Assembly: GCA_025399215.1 (NCBI GenBank)
Contig: MU621221.1
Location: forward strand, 1-47,800
Direction: 5' to 3'
DNA: 47,800 bases
DNA from: Globomyces pollinis-pini
Taxonomy: Eukaryota > Chytridiomycota > Chytridiomycetes > Rhizophydiales > Globomycetaceae
The stretch's first letter is position 1, and every line of letters starts with the position of its first letter. A program made the position numbers and the translations under genes. A model generated the notes under the pieces. The model was not told where the DNA came from. It made no database searches and was given only the letters and a program-made list of their open reading frames with translations. Below are positions 31,701 to 42,286 of this stretch, piece by piece.

Positions 31701-32929
31701 TCAACAGTCATCAGAATAGAACTGAATTCTGTTGTTGCATAGTTCTTTGCATTCAATTAACACATCGTCGTAAATTTCTGGGCAATTGTTCATCACTATT
31801 TTGTTCAAACCTTTACAAAAGGCAGATATATCATAAATAGCTTCTGGTTTGTTTCTTCCTAATTTGAATATACCACTAACATTCAACTCTCTTAATTTAT
31901 CTCGGCAGCTATAGCCAATTCTTTGAACAGCTTTAGTTTTTAACGTGGAATAAGATATGTCCAATTTCTCCAACTGTGTTAAAGAGTCCAAGAGAATGAT
32001 AAAGTCGTCATTGTTCACATGGCATCCACAAATAGAGAGATCTTTGAGATGTGGAATGTATCGCGAGATATGAGAGAGCAAAGGAGAAATGAGTCTATGT
32101 GACCAAGATCCGTATGGAGAATCTAAACCTTCTGAATCTGAAAATACCGGACTTTCCGTGGATACCGTCAGACCTCTATTTCGCTGTCTTAACTTTGTGG
32201 GAGATGAAGTCGGTTCTAGTTGAATGCGAACTGGTGAAGAGGTGTTTGGAGTGGAGTTTATCGGTTCAATTCGCAGATCTTCATGGGATGCTTCCAAGCC
32301 AATACCTGGGATTGGCGCATCTACTGTCATCACGTTTCTAATTGCATTCATGTGAACTGTACTACTCCGAGTCACTATGGAAGAACGAGTGGGATACAAA
32401 TCTTGCGAGGAAGAAGCAACATTTACTGGCGACTGAATTCTTGCTAATTCAAACGAATTGATCATTTTCGATTTAGGTGATGGTAATACTGCTTTACTGT
32501 TTGGCAATTCAGGTTCCACAGGAAGCAAATGTCGTGGTCTTAAACCAAAGTCCAACTTTAAAATGAATTTGGCATTAAAAGAGATTTGCTTCTGGCGTAA
32601 ATAAGAACTTCTTCTTCTTATAATGACAGGAGGAGGGTTGCCAGAATTATCTGTTGCAGCGGATGTAATCTTTGGAGGATTGGCCGTGATTTGTAACTCT
32701 GGCTTCATAATTTTCAGACAAGAGAAGAATTTGTCCCTTTGATTAACACTTGTAAACATTATATTTCTATATAACACTCTTGAAGAATTCAAATGCCATG
32801 CCTAATGTTAAATTAGTTCAGTACCTTGTTCACTCGCATAGTTACAGATAAGTGAGATTTTGGAATCCTTTTCAATACTTCAGATATAACTTCAAAGGGT
32901 AATTCAGGGGGAATTGCTTTAGATTTCAT
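31701..32929 (-). CDS. F-box protein with leucine-rich C-terminal region
   Basis: One 23-nt intron (32802-32824) joins the N-terminus MKSKAIPPELPFEVISEVLK, an F-box, to the rest, giving 401 residues. The F-box runs on as RIPKSHLSVTMRVNKAWHL. A long low-complexity middle is rich in Ser, Pro and Thr. The C-terminal 150 residues contain LRR-like units: YIPHLKDLSICGCHVNNDDF, LTQLEKLDISYSTL, KLRELNVSGIFKL and LNKIVMNNCPEIYDDVL. It is probably a substrate receptor of an SCF ligase, with the target unknown. Confidence 0.7.
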
Positions 32930-32966
32930 GGAAAAAGTTAAAAACTAGAAGGGTCCAAAAATTGTT

Positions 32967-33495
32967 TTATTGATGCTTAAGTAACGCCATTTCAATTGCA
33001 GTTGTTCCCCAATCGATACCATGATTGTGAGAGTCTTCTCCTTTACCCGCACGTTGAAGAGCTTGCTTATCGTTCAAACAAGTTAAAACTCCAAAAATTA
33101 CAGGAATCTTCAAGTCTAGACCAACACGCATTAAGCCATGGGATACTGCATCTGCAATATATTCAAAATGCATTGTCGATCCCTTGATGAGTACTCCAAT
33201 GGAAATACAAGCGTGGAATGGGGTCTGAGTGTTTGCTGCAGCACTCAATAATGATTGCGTAGCAAATGGTAATTCATACGCTCCTGGTACATTATGAACC
33301 ACAATGTTTTCCTTTTTAACTGAGTTTTTCAACAATGTGGTAATAGCACCATCAACTAATGAATCCACAACAACATTGTTCCAACGAGTATGAACTGAGA
33401 ATTAATTACGTACCGTATTTACCAATCAAAATCCTTAGCTTTGATCCGTTTAATCCCTCTTTAATATCCAATCCTTTGACAGTTGAATCATGCAT
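32967..33495 (-). CDS. RIB4: Lumazine synthase (riboflavin biosynthesis)
   Basis: One intron of 28 nt gives 166 residues, close to yeast Rib4. [92 protein letters not shown], and [15 protein letters not shown] follow the family throughout. The enzyme condenses a ribityl-pyrimidinedione with dihydroxybutanone phosphate to make 6,7-dimethyl-8-ribityllumazine, the penultimate step to riboflavin, and usually forms pentamers. The intron has two possible GT donors 9 nt apart, both in frame; the upstream one matches homologues without insertion. Confidence 0.95.
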
Positions 33496-33637
33496 TTCAA
33501 ATTATTGGTTAAAGAAAAATAACTTAAAAACTGCAATATCTATCACCATTGTCAATCTAAAATACCTTACACTAGAATACTTTATGGTATAATTGATTAG
33601 TACTATTAACAAAAACGGATTTTGAGTAGTTAAATGG

Positions 33638-33775
33638 ATGACATTAGTTATTCTGAACCACTATCATATCACTCATTTAAATGCTATAGATCGAATAATT
33701 AAGGACATTGATGAAGGCAGGTATCACTATTTGTATGGTGGTGACGTGGCATTAAGATCTTGGAGTGTTGGGTAA
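33638..33775 (+). CDS. Candidate 45-residue small ORF upstream of PDI
   Basis: An ATG at 33638 opens an uninterrupted 45-codon frame in the 320-bp space between the divergent RIB4 and PDI starts. The product (MTLVILNHYHITHLNAIDRI to GGDVALRSWSVG) has a balanced composition rather than low complexity. It could be a micro-protein gene or an upstream ORF in the PDI leader. No family recognised; it may be chance. Confidence 0.3.
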   Translation: MTLVILNHYHITHLNAIDRIIKDIDEGRYHYLYGGDVALRSWSVG

Positions 33776-33815
33776 AAAATGGACAAACCAATGCTATTCA
33801 AAACTTTGACAAAAT

Positions 33816-35196
33816 ATGATTCCAGGAATTATATCTTTGATATTAAGCGTTTGTGTCTATGGTCAAGTTATTAGTGTTGATCATCGTTCATTCAGAAGTG
33901 TTGTATTAGACAGTCCTCATGTGGTAATGGTAAAGTTTTACGCTCCTTGGTATGTCTAAATCGTTCAAATTAAATTTCTAGGTGTGGTCATTGTAAACAG
34001 ATGGCCCCTGCATATCAACAGGCTGCCAACAAATTGAAAGGTCTGGTTAAAATGGCAGAAATGGACTGTGATAATTCTCAAAATCAACAACTCTGTGGGC
34101 AATTTGGAGTTCAGGGATTTCCAACGATAAAGATATTCCCAGCAGGTGTCAAGGGACTTCCTACTGGTACCAGATTAGTTAATTTATTGTAGATTATCAA
34201 GGAGATCGAAGTGCAAAGTCCTTTATTGATACATTGACTCCAATGATTCCATCTCGCCATGTAATCAGAATTGGTGGTACTGCTAAGAAAGATATGTCTT
34301 TGGATGAATTCAAAGAAAAGGAAGCAGGAGTGCTAGCCAAAGTTATTTTAGCAACAGATAAAAAGACTACACCTGCACTATTTAAAGCTTTATCAGTAGA
34401 ATATCTTGACAGACTTTTGTTTGGTATTGTCCCTAGCTCCAAAACTGATATTATAAATGAGCTCCAAGTAGATAGCTACCCATCTCTGTTAGTTATTCCT
34501 AAAGACAGTAATGAAGAAATTATCCGTTATACAGGTTTGATAACTTTGTAAACCATTTATTTTTAGGTCCTATTAAACAAGAAGCTGTAGTGGAGTTTCT
34601 AGACAAGTACGCGAAACCAAAACCCGTAAAAGAGAAAGGAAGCAAGAAAAAGGACAAGAAATCGAAAGATCGTGATAATAATAAAGGAACTGCTAAAGTG
34701 AAAGATTCACCAGAAGAAGGTAAGGCTTTAGTTACTGAACGTTTATTTAGTTGTTGACTTAAACATTCCTGAAGTTGTATCTGATGCACAGCTTGCTTCC
34801 GAGTGTCTCTCAGTGAATGGTTATTGTGTGATCTCCTTTTTAATTCATGAACCTGAATATGAAGAAAGTAAGAAAGCGTTTGAGGAAGCCGTTGTGACCT
34901 TGAAAGAAGTCAAAAAGGCATATCACAAAAAGTCGCAGACCTACGCTTTTGTTTATGTTAACGCAATCAATCATGGCCTTCAGCTTGTACGTGATTTTGG
35001 AGTTTCGGACATGTATCCTTCAATGCTATTGATTGATCCAAAAAAGTCAAAGTATAGTTTGTTACGTACATCCTTTGAAGAAAAATCCATCGCCAATTTT
35101 CTCTCGCGTGGCCCAAACTTGCCATACACCATCAGTCCTCAACTAGACAAACCGAAAGTAAACAAGAAATCAACTTCAGATCATAATGAGCTTTAA
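33816..35196 (+). CDS. Protein disulfide isomerase with a single CGHC domain
   Basis: Four introns (26-32 nt) leave 419 residues. A signal peptide (MIPGIISLILSVCVYGQ) is followed by one complete thioredoxin domain with active site FYAPWCGHCKQMAPAY and the cis-proline segment VQGFPTIKIF. The following domains have thioredoxin-like spacing (DSYPSLLVIP, DMYPSMLLID) but no catalytic cysteines. A lysine-rich linker lies between them. The C-terminus is DHNEL, a variant of the HDEL/KDEL retrieval signal. The layout recalls PDIA6/P5 and Mpd1. It should make or rearrange disulfides in the ER; loss of the second CGHC site is unusual for P5. Confidence 0.88.
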
Positions 35197-35314
35197 TAAA
35201 CTTGTAGGCTCGATGTAGTTTTATCGTTTTTGAGTTAGGGCTTTACGATTTCAACGTGTACTGGAAAAATAAGGAAAATTTTGAAGGATTAGATTTTAGA
35301 AAATTGAGTAGCAA

Positions 35315-36600
35315 ATGATTGGGTCAAAGATTTTGAATCGAATGCAATCCACAGTAGCCAAGCCAAAGACTGCAATCGTAATGATGAATATGGGTGGTAT
35401 CACATTGATAGAAACTGAATTTAGGTCCTCACAATCTGAAAGCTGTTGAACCATTCTTATTCAATCTGTTTAGTGACGGTGATTTAATTCCAATCCCATT
35501 TCAAAATTATTTGGCACCTTGGATTGCTAAACGTAGAACTCCTTCAATTGTTGATCAATATGATAAGATTGGTGGAGGATCACCTATTCGAATGTGGAGT
35601 GAAAAACAAGGGGAATTGCTAGCCAAAAAAATGGATATACTCTCTCCAGAGACAGGTACAATGCTATTATTATTCATCAATAGCTCCGCATAAGAGTTAT
35701 GTTGCGTTTCGTTATGCCGACCCATTGACCAAAGAAGCAATAGAAGCTATCAAAGCCGATGGAGTGAAACGCGCAGTTGCATTTACTTTATATCCTCAAT
35801 ATTCATGTTCTACTACTGGAAGTAGTTTGAATGAATTACGAAAACAATTACAAGATGTTGATGCACAAAATGAGATTAAATGGAGTGTTATTGATCGTTG
35901 GGCAACCCATCCCGGCTTGGTGGAAGTAGGGAAATCGTTTGCTCATTTTTAGACATTTGCCCAACACATTGAAAAGAGTCTCTCCGAATATTCCGAGTCA
36001 GAGAGAAAGGACGTAGTATTATTGTTTTCGGCACATTCCCTTCCAATGTCTGTAGTGAATCGAGGAGGTAGATTCTCGTTTCGATTCTCACTGTTTAGAT
36101 CCATATCCAATGGAAGTCGCATCAACTGTTGGTAGGATTTTGTAAAATAATGTTTAGCTAAGGTAATGGAACGATTAGGCTTTTCGAATCCTTACCGCTT
36201 GGTTTGGCAGTCAAAGGTAGGTCCAGCACCATGGTTGGGCCCTCGAACTGACTCAGCAATTGAGGGTTATGCCAAGCAAGGGAAAAAGAACCTGCTAGTT
36301 ATCCCTATTGCGTTTGTATCTGACCATATTGAAACCTTGTTTGAATTGGATCTTGAATATGGCCATCTAGCCAAAGAGGTTTATTGTGTTTTGAAATAAC
36401 GTCAATAGAATGGAATTGGCTATAAACGGGTTGAATCATTGAATGCAGACCCAGTCTTCATTGACGCTCTGACTGATATTATGTCAAAACATCTAAAGGA
36501 TGGCAAACCTACCAGTCGCCAACTTAGTTTAAGATGTCCTTCTTGTACAAGTGACAAATGTGGAGAGACTAAAGAATTCTTTGCCAATCAAAAGATTTAA
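35315..36600 (+). CDS. HEM15: Ferrochelatase, [2Fe-2S] type (haem biosynthesis)
   Basis: Six introns (26-31 nt) give 370 residues. Motifs include [75 protein letters not shown] (catalytic His), [13 protein letters not shown], and [18 protein letters not shown]. The C-terminal CPSCTSDKC plus the cysteine in YSCSTTG supply the four ligands of the [2Fe-2S] cluster found in animals and fission yeast but missing from budding yeast. It inserts Fe2+ into protoporphyrin IX on the matrix side of the inner mitochondrial membrane. The N-terminus ([19 protein letters not shown]) is a short presequence. Confidence 0.96.
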
Positions 36601-36687
36601 ATCGCTTCCAAACATTGTTTATGATCAACTGCATTTTTAATATAATCAGTAGTGTACTCAAAAAATAGAAAGTTTTCCCACTTGGTT

Positions 36688-37610
36688 ATGGATATTCCGT
36701 TCAAAGGAACCTTTGTTGATATCAAAGGAAAGCAAATCAACACCTACCATAAAGTCCATCCTACTAATCCAAACTGCATTCTCTTTATACATGGACTAGG
36801 CGGTCAAATTGCACAATTTGAATATCAACTCTCATACTTTACAAACCATGCCTCCGTTCTAGCTTTGGATTTAGTTGGACATGGTGCAAGTCCAAACACT
36901 AATAACTACAAGGATTTTGAATTCGACTCTTTAATTGATGATATTTGTGATTTCATTGCTGTCTATGAACAACAACATCCCAAATTTATGGTACTAGAAT
37001 TCAAGCTAACGATAATTTCAGCTTGTAGGGCATTCTTATGGATCAGCACTAAGTTTTCAATTATCTAAAAGAATTACAATGGAAAAGGTTGTTGGAAATG
37101 TACTCATTGCTCCACCAGCAACATTTCCAGCATTAAAATTCATCTATTACATTCCAACCTTTATACTAGACTTTTTTCGTTGGTTAGAAAAATTGGGAGG
37201 AATTGAATCGAATTCAGTGATGCGAATGTTTGCACCTAATCCAAGTATTGAATTGAAAACTAGACAATTACAATTCAATAAAACCACACCAACTTTAGTT
37301 GCAAAGCATATGATTATGGGTGTATGTTATTAGTGACTCATTTTACTAGTTTCCAAGATTGACGGAAGAAAACTTTCAATCGAATTTTCCAACCATCTTG
37401 GTAATCATCATATCTAACTTTTGATAGATTGGTGGAAAGTATGATAAAATCACACCTTTACAAAAAGATTTTGATGTATTTGCAAAATGGGCATCAATTG
37501 ATGAATCAAAGGCTACCATCTTACCAGCTGGGCATATGATTATGATTGAAAAAAAGGAAGAAGTGAATGATCTGATATTCAAATTTGCCAAAAAATATTC
37601 CATTTTGTAA
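36688..37610 (+). CDS. Alpha/beta-hydrolase (ABHD8-like)
   Basis: Three introns (27-31 nt) give 278 residues. ILFIHGLGGQIAQFEYQLSY carries the oxyanion HGxGG, ALDLVGHGAS the next strand, LVGHSYGSALSFQ the nucleophile Ser, IGGKYDKITP the catalytic Asp and LPAGHMIMIEK the His. The full triad is present, so the enzyme should be active, probably on an ester or lipid substrate; specificity is unknown. The start ATG 36688 (MDIPFKGTFVDIKG) is the first Met in frame. It follows ferrochelatase by 87 bp on the same strand. Confidence 0.85.
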
Positions 37611-37653
37611 TCACGGTTGATTTATTTGATATCATTTGATATCTATTCACTTT

Positions 37654-38800
37654 CTATGCCATTCCAGTTTTGAAATAAATCCCTTCCCGAATATAAGGAT
37701 TCATAAATAATGGTCCAGTGAGTGTAATAATGATAGTGGTATAGAGGATTTGAAATGGTTTTGGAATTGAATCAGAAAGATTTATCTTGAAATATGTCAA
37801 GATAAAATTGTCCACTACAACTTCCATTATGCATAAAATTCCTTGTAAAGTGAAAAATACCTGTTGTTCTCCACAACTTGGTGTATCAAATATGACAAAA
37901 ATCAACCATTCATGCATTAAACCACTGAAAGCAAATGTCATGAGACTTCCAAACATCAGACACCATAATGGAACCTTTTCTTTCGATGATGGTTTCGCAT
38001 AACCAAATACACGCAAAGTTGGAAGAAATATAGATTGTCTTAGACTGTGATGTATCAATAAATTCCTAAAAAGGTACATGAAATATCGTTTGATACCATT
38101 TCTTGGACCAAAACTGTCGGACTGAAGTTGCCAGATACGGTCGGTTCATCAATGGTAAGTACGGAATACAAAACGCGATCGAAGCTAAGTGACATAAAAA
38201 GGTCGACCCTAGAGTTAAAGTTCAAATTGTACATGCATCAACAAACATTTCCAGTGCTAAACCGAGTAAATACACATCCCTTGCATTTTCAAATGAATTC
38301 CAACTAGTCATTTCAAATGGTTTTGGATTCCAATTTGGTTTACTCTTTCGTAAATGTTTTACGATACCAAAGAATATCAAGAATTTCACAATTGTTTTCA
38401 AGATGACTTTTAAATAGTGAGACACATCTTGGTTTTTGTATGGCACACGATGCTCATCTACAATTCTTTTAGGTGGATCTGTATCATTGGTTAGCTTTGG
38501 TTTTTGAAATGTTAAAGTGTAATTGATGTATTCCACAAAAGTCCATTGTTTAAGAGTAGATTGATCAATAAATCCCATATCTGAAAACCTTAAGGCATAG
38601 TATAAACATTCACCCATCCCTGTCAGTTTAATGGTTTGAGAAGGGTTTCGAATCAAAGGGACAATTATACAAAACAGAACAAAGAGTATCGTTACTTTTC
38701 TATGATCCATTGCAGTCTGAATTAACAAGTAGTGGATCAATGGAAATGGGAGTAAAAAGATGTCTGATTGCAGTATTGTTAAGATTCCATCGTATATCAT
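37654..38800 (-). CDS. MBOAT acyltransferase, wax-synthase/acetyltransferase type
   Basis: Introns of 24 and 31 nt give 363 residues with about eight hydrophobic membrane spans. LMNRPYLATSVRQFWSKKW is the conserved wax-synthase/MBOAT_2 motif (RPY, TS, FW, KW) and FSGLMHEWLIFV carries the MBOAT histidine. Enzymes of this group esterify long-chain alcohols, sterols or other hydroxyl acceptors with acyl-CoA in the ER; the acceptor cannot be inferred. A central soluble loop (KLTNDTDPPKRIVDEHRVPY) separates the N- and C-terminal membrane parts. It converges on the ABHD hydrolase gene with 43 bp between the stops. Confidence 0.8.
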
Positions 38801-38943
38801 GGCCTGAAAAACGATTGAAAATAGGAAGAATTAGCAACAATCAATGGAGGAAACAGTATAAAAACAACGTGTAATTTAACAAGAATTGATTTTATTTTCA
38901 GTCAGAAAGACGATAGATTGGTATATTTTCCACGTCTAGAACT

Positions 38944-40238
38944 CTACTGCGTGGTATCTAAAACTTGCAATTCCTGGGAATCGGAGACAAGCATCTGTTC
39001 TTGTTCATATTCAGTTGAGATTGGAAACTCTATAGATTCATTATTTTCAGATGATAGTAATAAATCAGTTGAATCATTATCCAGATATGAAAAATCAAGA
39101 TTTCCAGATAAATAGTTCCAACTGAGCTTCACATCCAACCATAGGTCTGATAAATCGAATACTTTGTGAATGGCTTTTTGAAAATCAAAATAATCATCAA
39201 CATTTATAAATGGTTGAATAGAAAAACATTTTTGATGCCAAATGGATGCGATTGCCATATTGAGAATGGTTATAAAATTTTGTAGACATTCCGTGAATTG
39301 TTGGATTGTATAGTCGTCTGTTTCTTTGATGATTGCCTTGGATACCAAAAAGGACACCACTAAACTTAACACAAATTGAAGAAATATCACTAGAAAAACA
39401 TTTAAAATATTTCAAATTTTACCGAATTTGATTGACATGAATTGACTGACTGGAGATGATTTAGAAATATCCTAAGTGTCACGTTAATATAGGATACATG
39501 TCTGGTAGCAAAGTAGTACGCAACCAATGAAAACATGGCCATTCCCATTGATAAACTATTTAATGTCTGCATGTAAACATGACCAAACTGAGGCGACACA
39601 TTTCCATGACACAATAACTTGAAATATTCCAAAAACAAAGACGTTATAGAAGTAAACAATCTAACCAAAACAAATTGCAGTACTAGGCAAGATTATTATA
39701 AAAGTTGGATACCCCCAAATTTACAACGCGACAAAAATAGCATGGAAGCTGGGTTAAACTTCAGGACACAAAAAGGTGGAGGCATCATATGTGGTCTAAC
39801 AATAGAATCAATATCGTTGCAAAAATCGATACGTTTTCGAGGATAGAATATACATTCTTGTTGAATCTGTGGGACCAAGATATTCCAAAAACAATTTTAA
39901 GAAGTTCCAAACAACAAATCCTGTATCTATTAATTGAAGGGTATACCTTCATAAACGTCTCTGATAATTGAAATATAAAGAGCGTATTTTAAATTCCAAA
40001 AAGCTAACGTAGAAAGAATTGCATAATATGGAACCATTAATAAGATTCTGATGATATATTTCTGCAATGTTGGAGTAGAAAAGTGAGAGGAGTGTAAATA
40101 AATCAGTTGAAATGACATTATGGTAGAAATCCCTGATAAAACAACAGTGATTTTTGAAGCTGTCAACCAAAGGATAGAATTTGTGTATGGACGAGGAAGT
40201 TCATGGTAAGCTAGACATTCAGTTGCGTTGTTAAACAT
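38944..40238 (-). CDS. TMEM184/OST-alpha (DUF300) membrane protein
   Basis: Five introns (26-37 nt) give 380 residues. The first membrane spans read MSFQLIYLHSSHF, STPTLQKYIIRILLMVPYYA, and LKYALYISIIRDVYEGFVVW; the family's EYLG and PPPFCVLKF segments follow, then RCKFGVLQFVLVRLFTS, SMGMAMFSLVAYYFATRH, and FMSIKFVIFLQFVLSL. This is the seven-span DUF300 plan. Family members include an animal bile-acid transporter subunit and LAZ1 of plants; the fungal ones are poorly characterised. The C-terminal 100 residues are acidic and soluble. A TM-region match is clear, function is open. Confidence 0.85.
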
Positions 40239-40474
40239 AAATTAAAAGCAAAGTAATTGGGACCCAATTGGGTGAAGAAACAATTGATTTGATGATATCA
40301 ATGTACAGCTGGTAGGATCTTTGAGCAGATTAAGCTGATGATTTAGATTTTTATGAAATCCAATAGATACTGGAAGGTATTAAACTCACTACTACTCATG
40401 CTATTTGAATGTTCTATCTTTACAAAACGCTTGATTATTGTACAAGTATCTCTTTTCATATCTTAATTACTTTC

Positions 40475-40519
40475 ACTTCCCACCCTTAATTTACGTCCTA
40501 CTTGACTTCCCACCGTTAA
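40475..40519 (+). promoter_or_regulatory. Duplicated promoter element of the TMEM208 gene
   Basis: ACTTCCCACCCTTAA at 40475-40489 recurs at 40505-40519 with one change (C to G). A TATAAA lies just after, about 55 bp before the TMEM208 ATG. The spacing looks like an upstream activating pair plus TATA box. The rest of the 343-bp spacer from 40239 has no coding signal. Confidence 0.5.
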
Positions 40520-40581
40520 GGAAAGTATAAAATGTGTGCTTTGTGCACCAACTTTTTCACTTTTTCAAAACACCCTGTCAA

Positions 40582-41086
40582 ATGGCTGGAGCTGCTGGAA
40601 AGAAAATAGCAGAGAAGAACAGATCAATTCTTCAACTACATAAACAAATTTATGCTGGAATAGTATCTTTCTATGTTCTCTTTCGAATACTTTATCACTG
40701 GAATACTTTCACTACCTTCCATACAGTTTGGTTTATCTTCATTAACGTCACTATTTTGCTTCTTGGTTGGCAAATGAAAAGTACTGCAGATGATGGTGGT
40801 GATCTATCCGTAGATGGTGGTTTACTGTCATTTTTTTGGGATGTAATTTACATTGGCTGGATCATTTTGGTTACAACTTGTTACTCTGATAGTATTAAAA
40901 TTTACTGTTTTTAATTTGATCTAGAATTCTTTTGGTTGTCGATTTTGATTCCATTATTTGCTGCCTATAAGATTAAAACTATCGTAAAACCTTTCAACCT
41001 TCTGATCATAGATATCTAGATTTTTCACAGGTGCTCAAAAGACTGATGTAAAGAAAAAGAAAGGACCTATACTGAAATATGACTAA
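40582..41086 (+). CDS. SND2: TMEM208/Snd2-like ER targeting protein
   Basis: Introns of 33 and 28 nt leave 147 residues. MAGAAGKKIAEKNRSILQLH is the family start. Hydrophobic spans IVSFYVLFRILYHW, TVWFIFINVTILLLGWQMK and VIYIGWIILVTTCY follow, then FFWLSILIPLFAAYKI and a lysine-rich tail (KTDVKKKKGPILKYD). Snd2 acts in the SND route that brings membrane proteins to the ER independently of SRP. The size fits well. Confidence 0.88.
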
Positions 41087-41246
41087 ATTGTAAATTCTAG
41101 AAGAACTAAAATTTCCTTTATGCATGAATAAAGATAAATCATTCATTAACGGGGACTTGTTATTATGCGTTGTTAATTACTACAAAATGCTTGAACGTAT
41201 GTTAAATACATAATATGCTAATAATTGATCTTGCAAGTTAATCCAT

Positions 41247-42153
41247 TCAATTTTTATTTCGAACAATACTATCCAAACCGTTACCAACGTTTTTGGAAAA
41301 GGAGTCCGATAAAGGAACAGTTCCTGATAGATACGAATCAAAAAACCACTTGGTAAGATAGTTATTGGTGATTTCGGTAGGTTGAGATTCCCCAACTTGA
41401 ATCAATAATATATCCCGATTCTTTAAAAAAACAATACGTGTTCCTTGTGGAATGGATGTTGAAGGAAAGGCGGTGCGAAATGACTGGATGGATTGGTGGA
41501 AAAGTGCCTGTTCCTCTGTTGTTAAATGACTGCGATTGATAGAGAATTGTTGCGTCAAGAATCTCACCAATCCATTCCTCAAGTGGGTTCCATCCGTATC
41601 TCTGACTGGAACTGCAATTCTTAGTTATTTAATTGATACTTATTTGCAGGGCCAATGTAGATGGTTCCATATCGATCAAATTACGTAAAAACCAATTGGA
41701 TTCTCCACCGTTTGCATTCCATTTACTTGGTGTATACTCTACGTGTGAGATCTATCATATGTACCTTCACGCCAACGACTTGTACTTTGTAATCGTTTCT
41801 TAACTTCATCAGATACATACAGTGATATTGTATAAGCGTTTACATATAGAAAAGTTACTTGGCGAACACCAAATCCAGCAAGATAATAAAGACCTCCATT
41901 CAAACTAATATTCTGTGGAATAAGCGTGTTTGAAATGGGTTCCTCTACGATTTAATATGATTTTGAATACTTATTTGCTGAGTTAATTGGTTTTCTGATT
42001 TATTAATCACAAAGTGATACCTTTGTTATTCAATTGATCAGCAAATACTACAGGCAACAAGGACATGGAAAACAAACCCACTGATCCATATTTAGCAATT
42101 TTAATGATTCGCTTCTGGTTGCAGACTGTTGATAGTCTTTTAAAGAAATTCAT
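41247..42153 (-). CDS. Mitochondrial chalcone-isomerase-fold protein (AIM18/AIM46-like)
   Basis: Four introns (26-28 nt) give 266 residues. The N-terminus (MNFFKRLSTVCNQKRIIKIA) is a mitochondrial presequence, followed by a membrane span (GSVGLFSMSLLPVVFAD). The chalcone-isomerase fold shows YYLAGFGVRQVTFLYVNAYT, ISLYVSDEVKKRL, RNGLVRFLTQQFSINRSHLT and ITNNYLTKWFFDSYL. Yeast AIM18 and AIM46 have this plan; their biochemical role is not settled and fatty-acid binding is considered. Enzymatic isomerisation is unlikely in fungi. The start lies 133 bp from the divergent gene at 42287. Confidence 0.8.
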
Positions 42154-42286
42154 TTGGGTAGGTGAAAACAAGCAAATTATGCAGACTTGAACCACAGACA
42201 CTTATTTGTCAATGTCTGGTTGATGCCAGTTAGTACTGATTAACACTCATGTACTAGGTATTTTATCATCAGTTTTAAGCAAGGTG

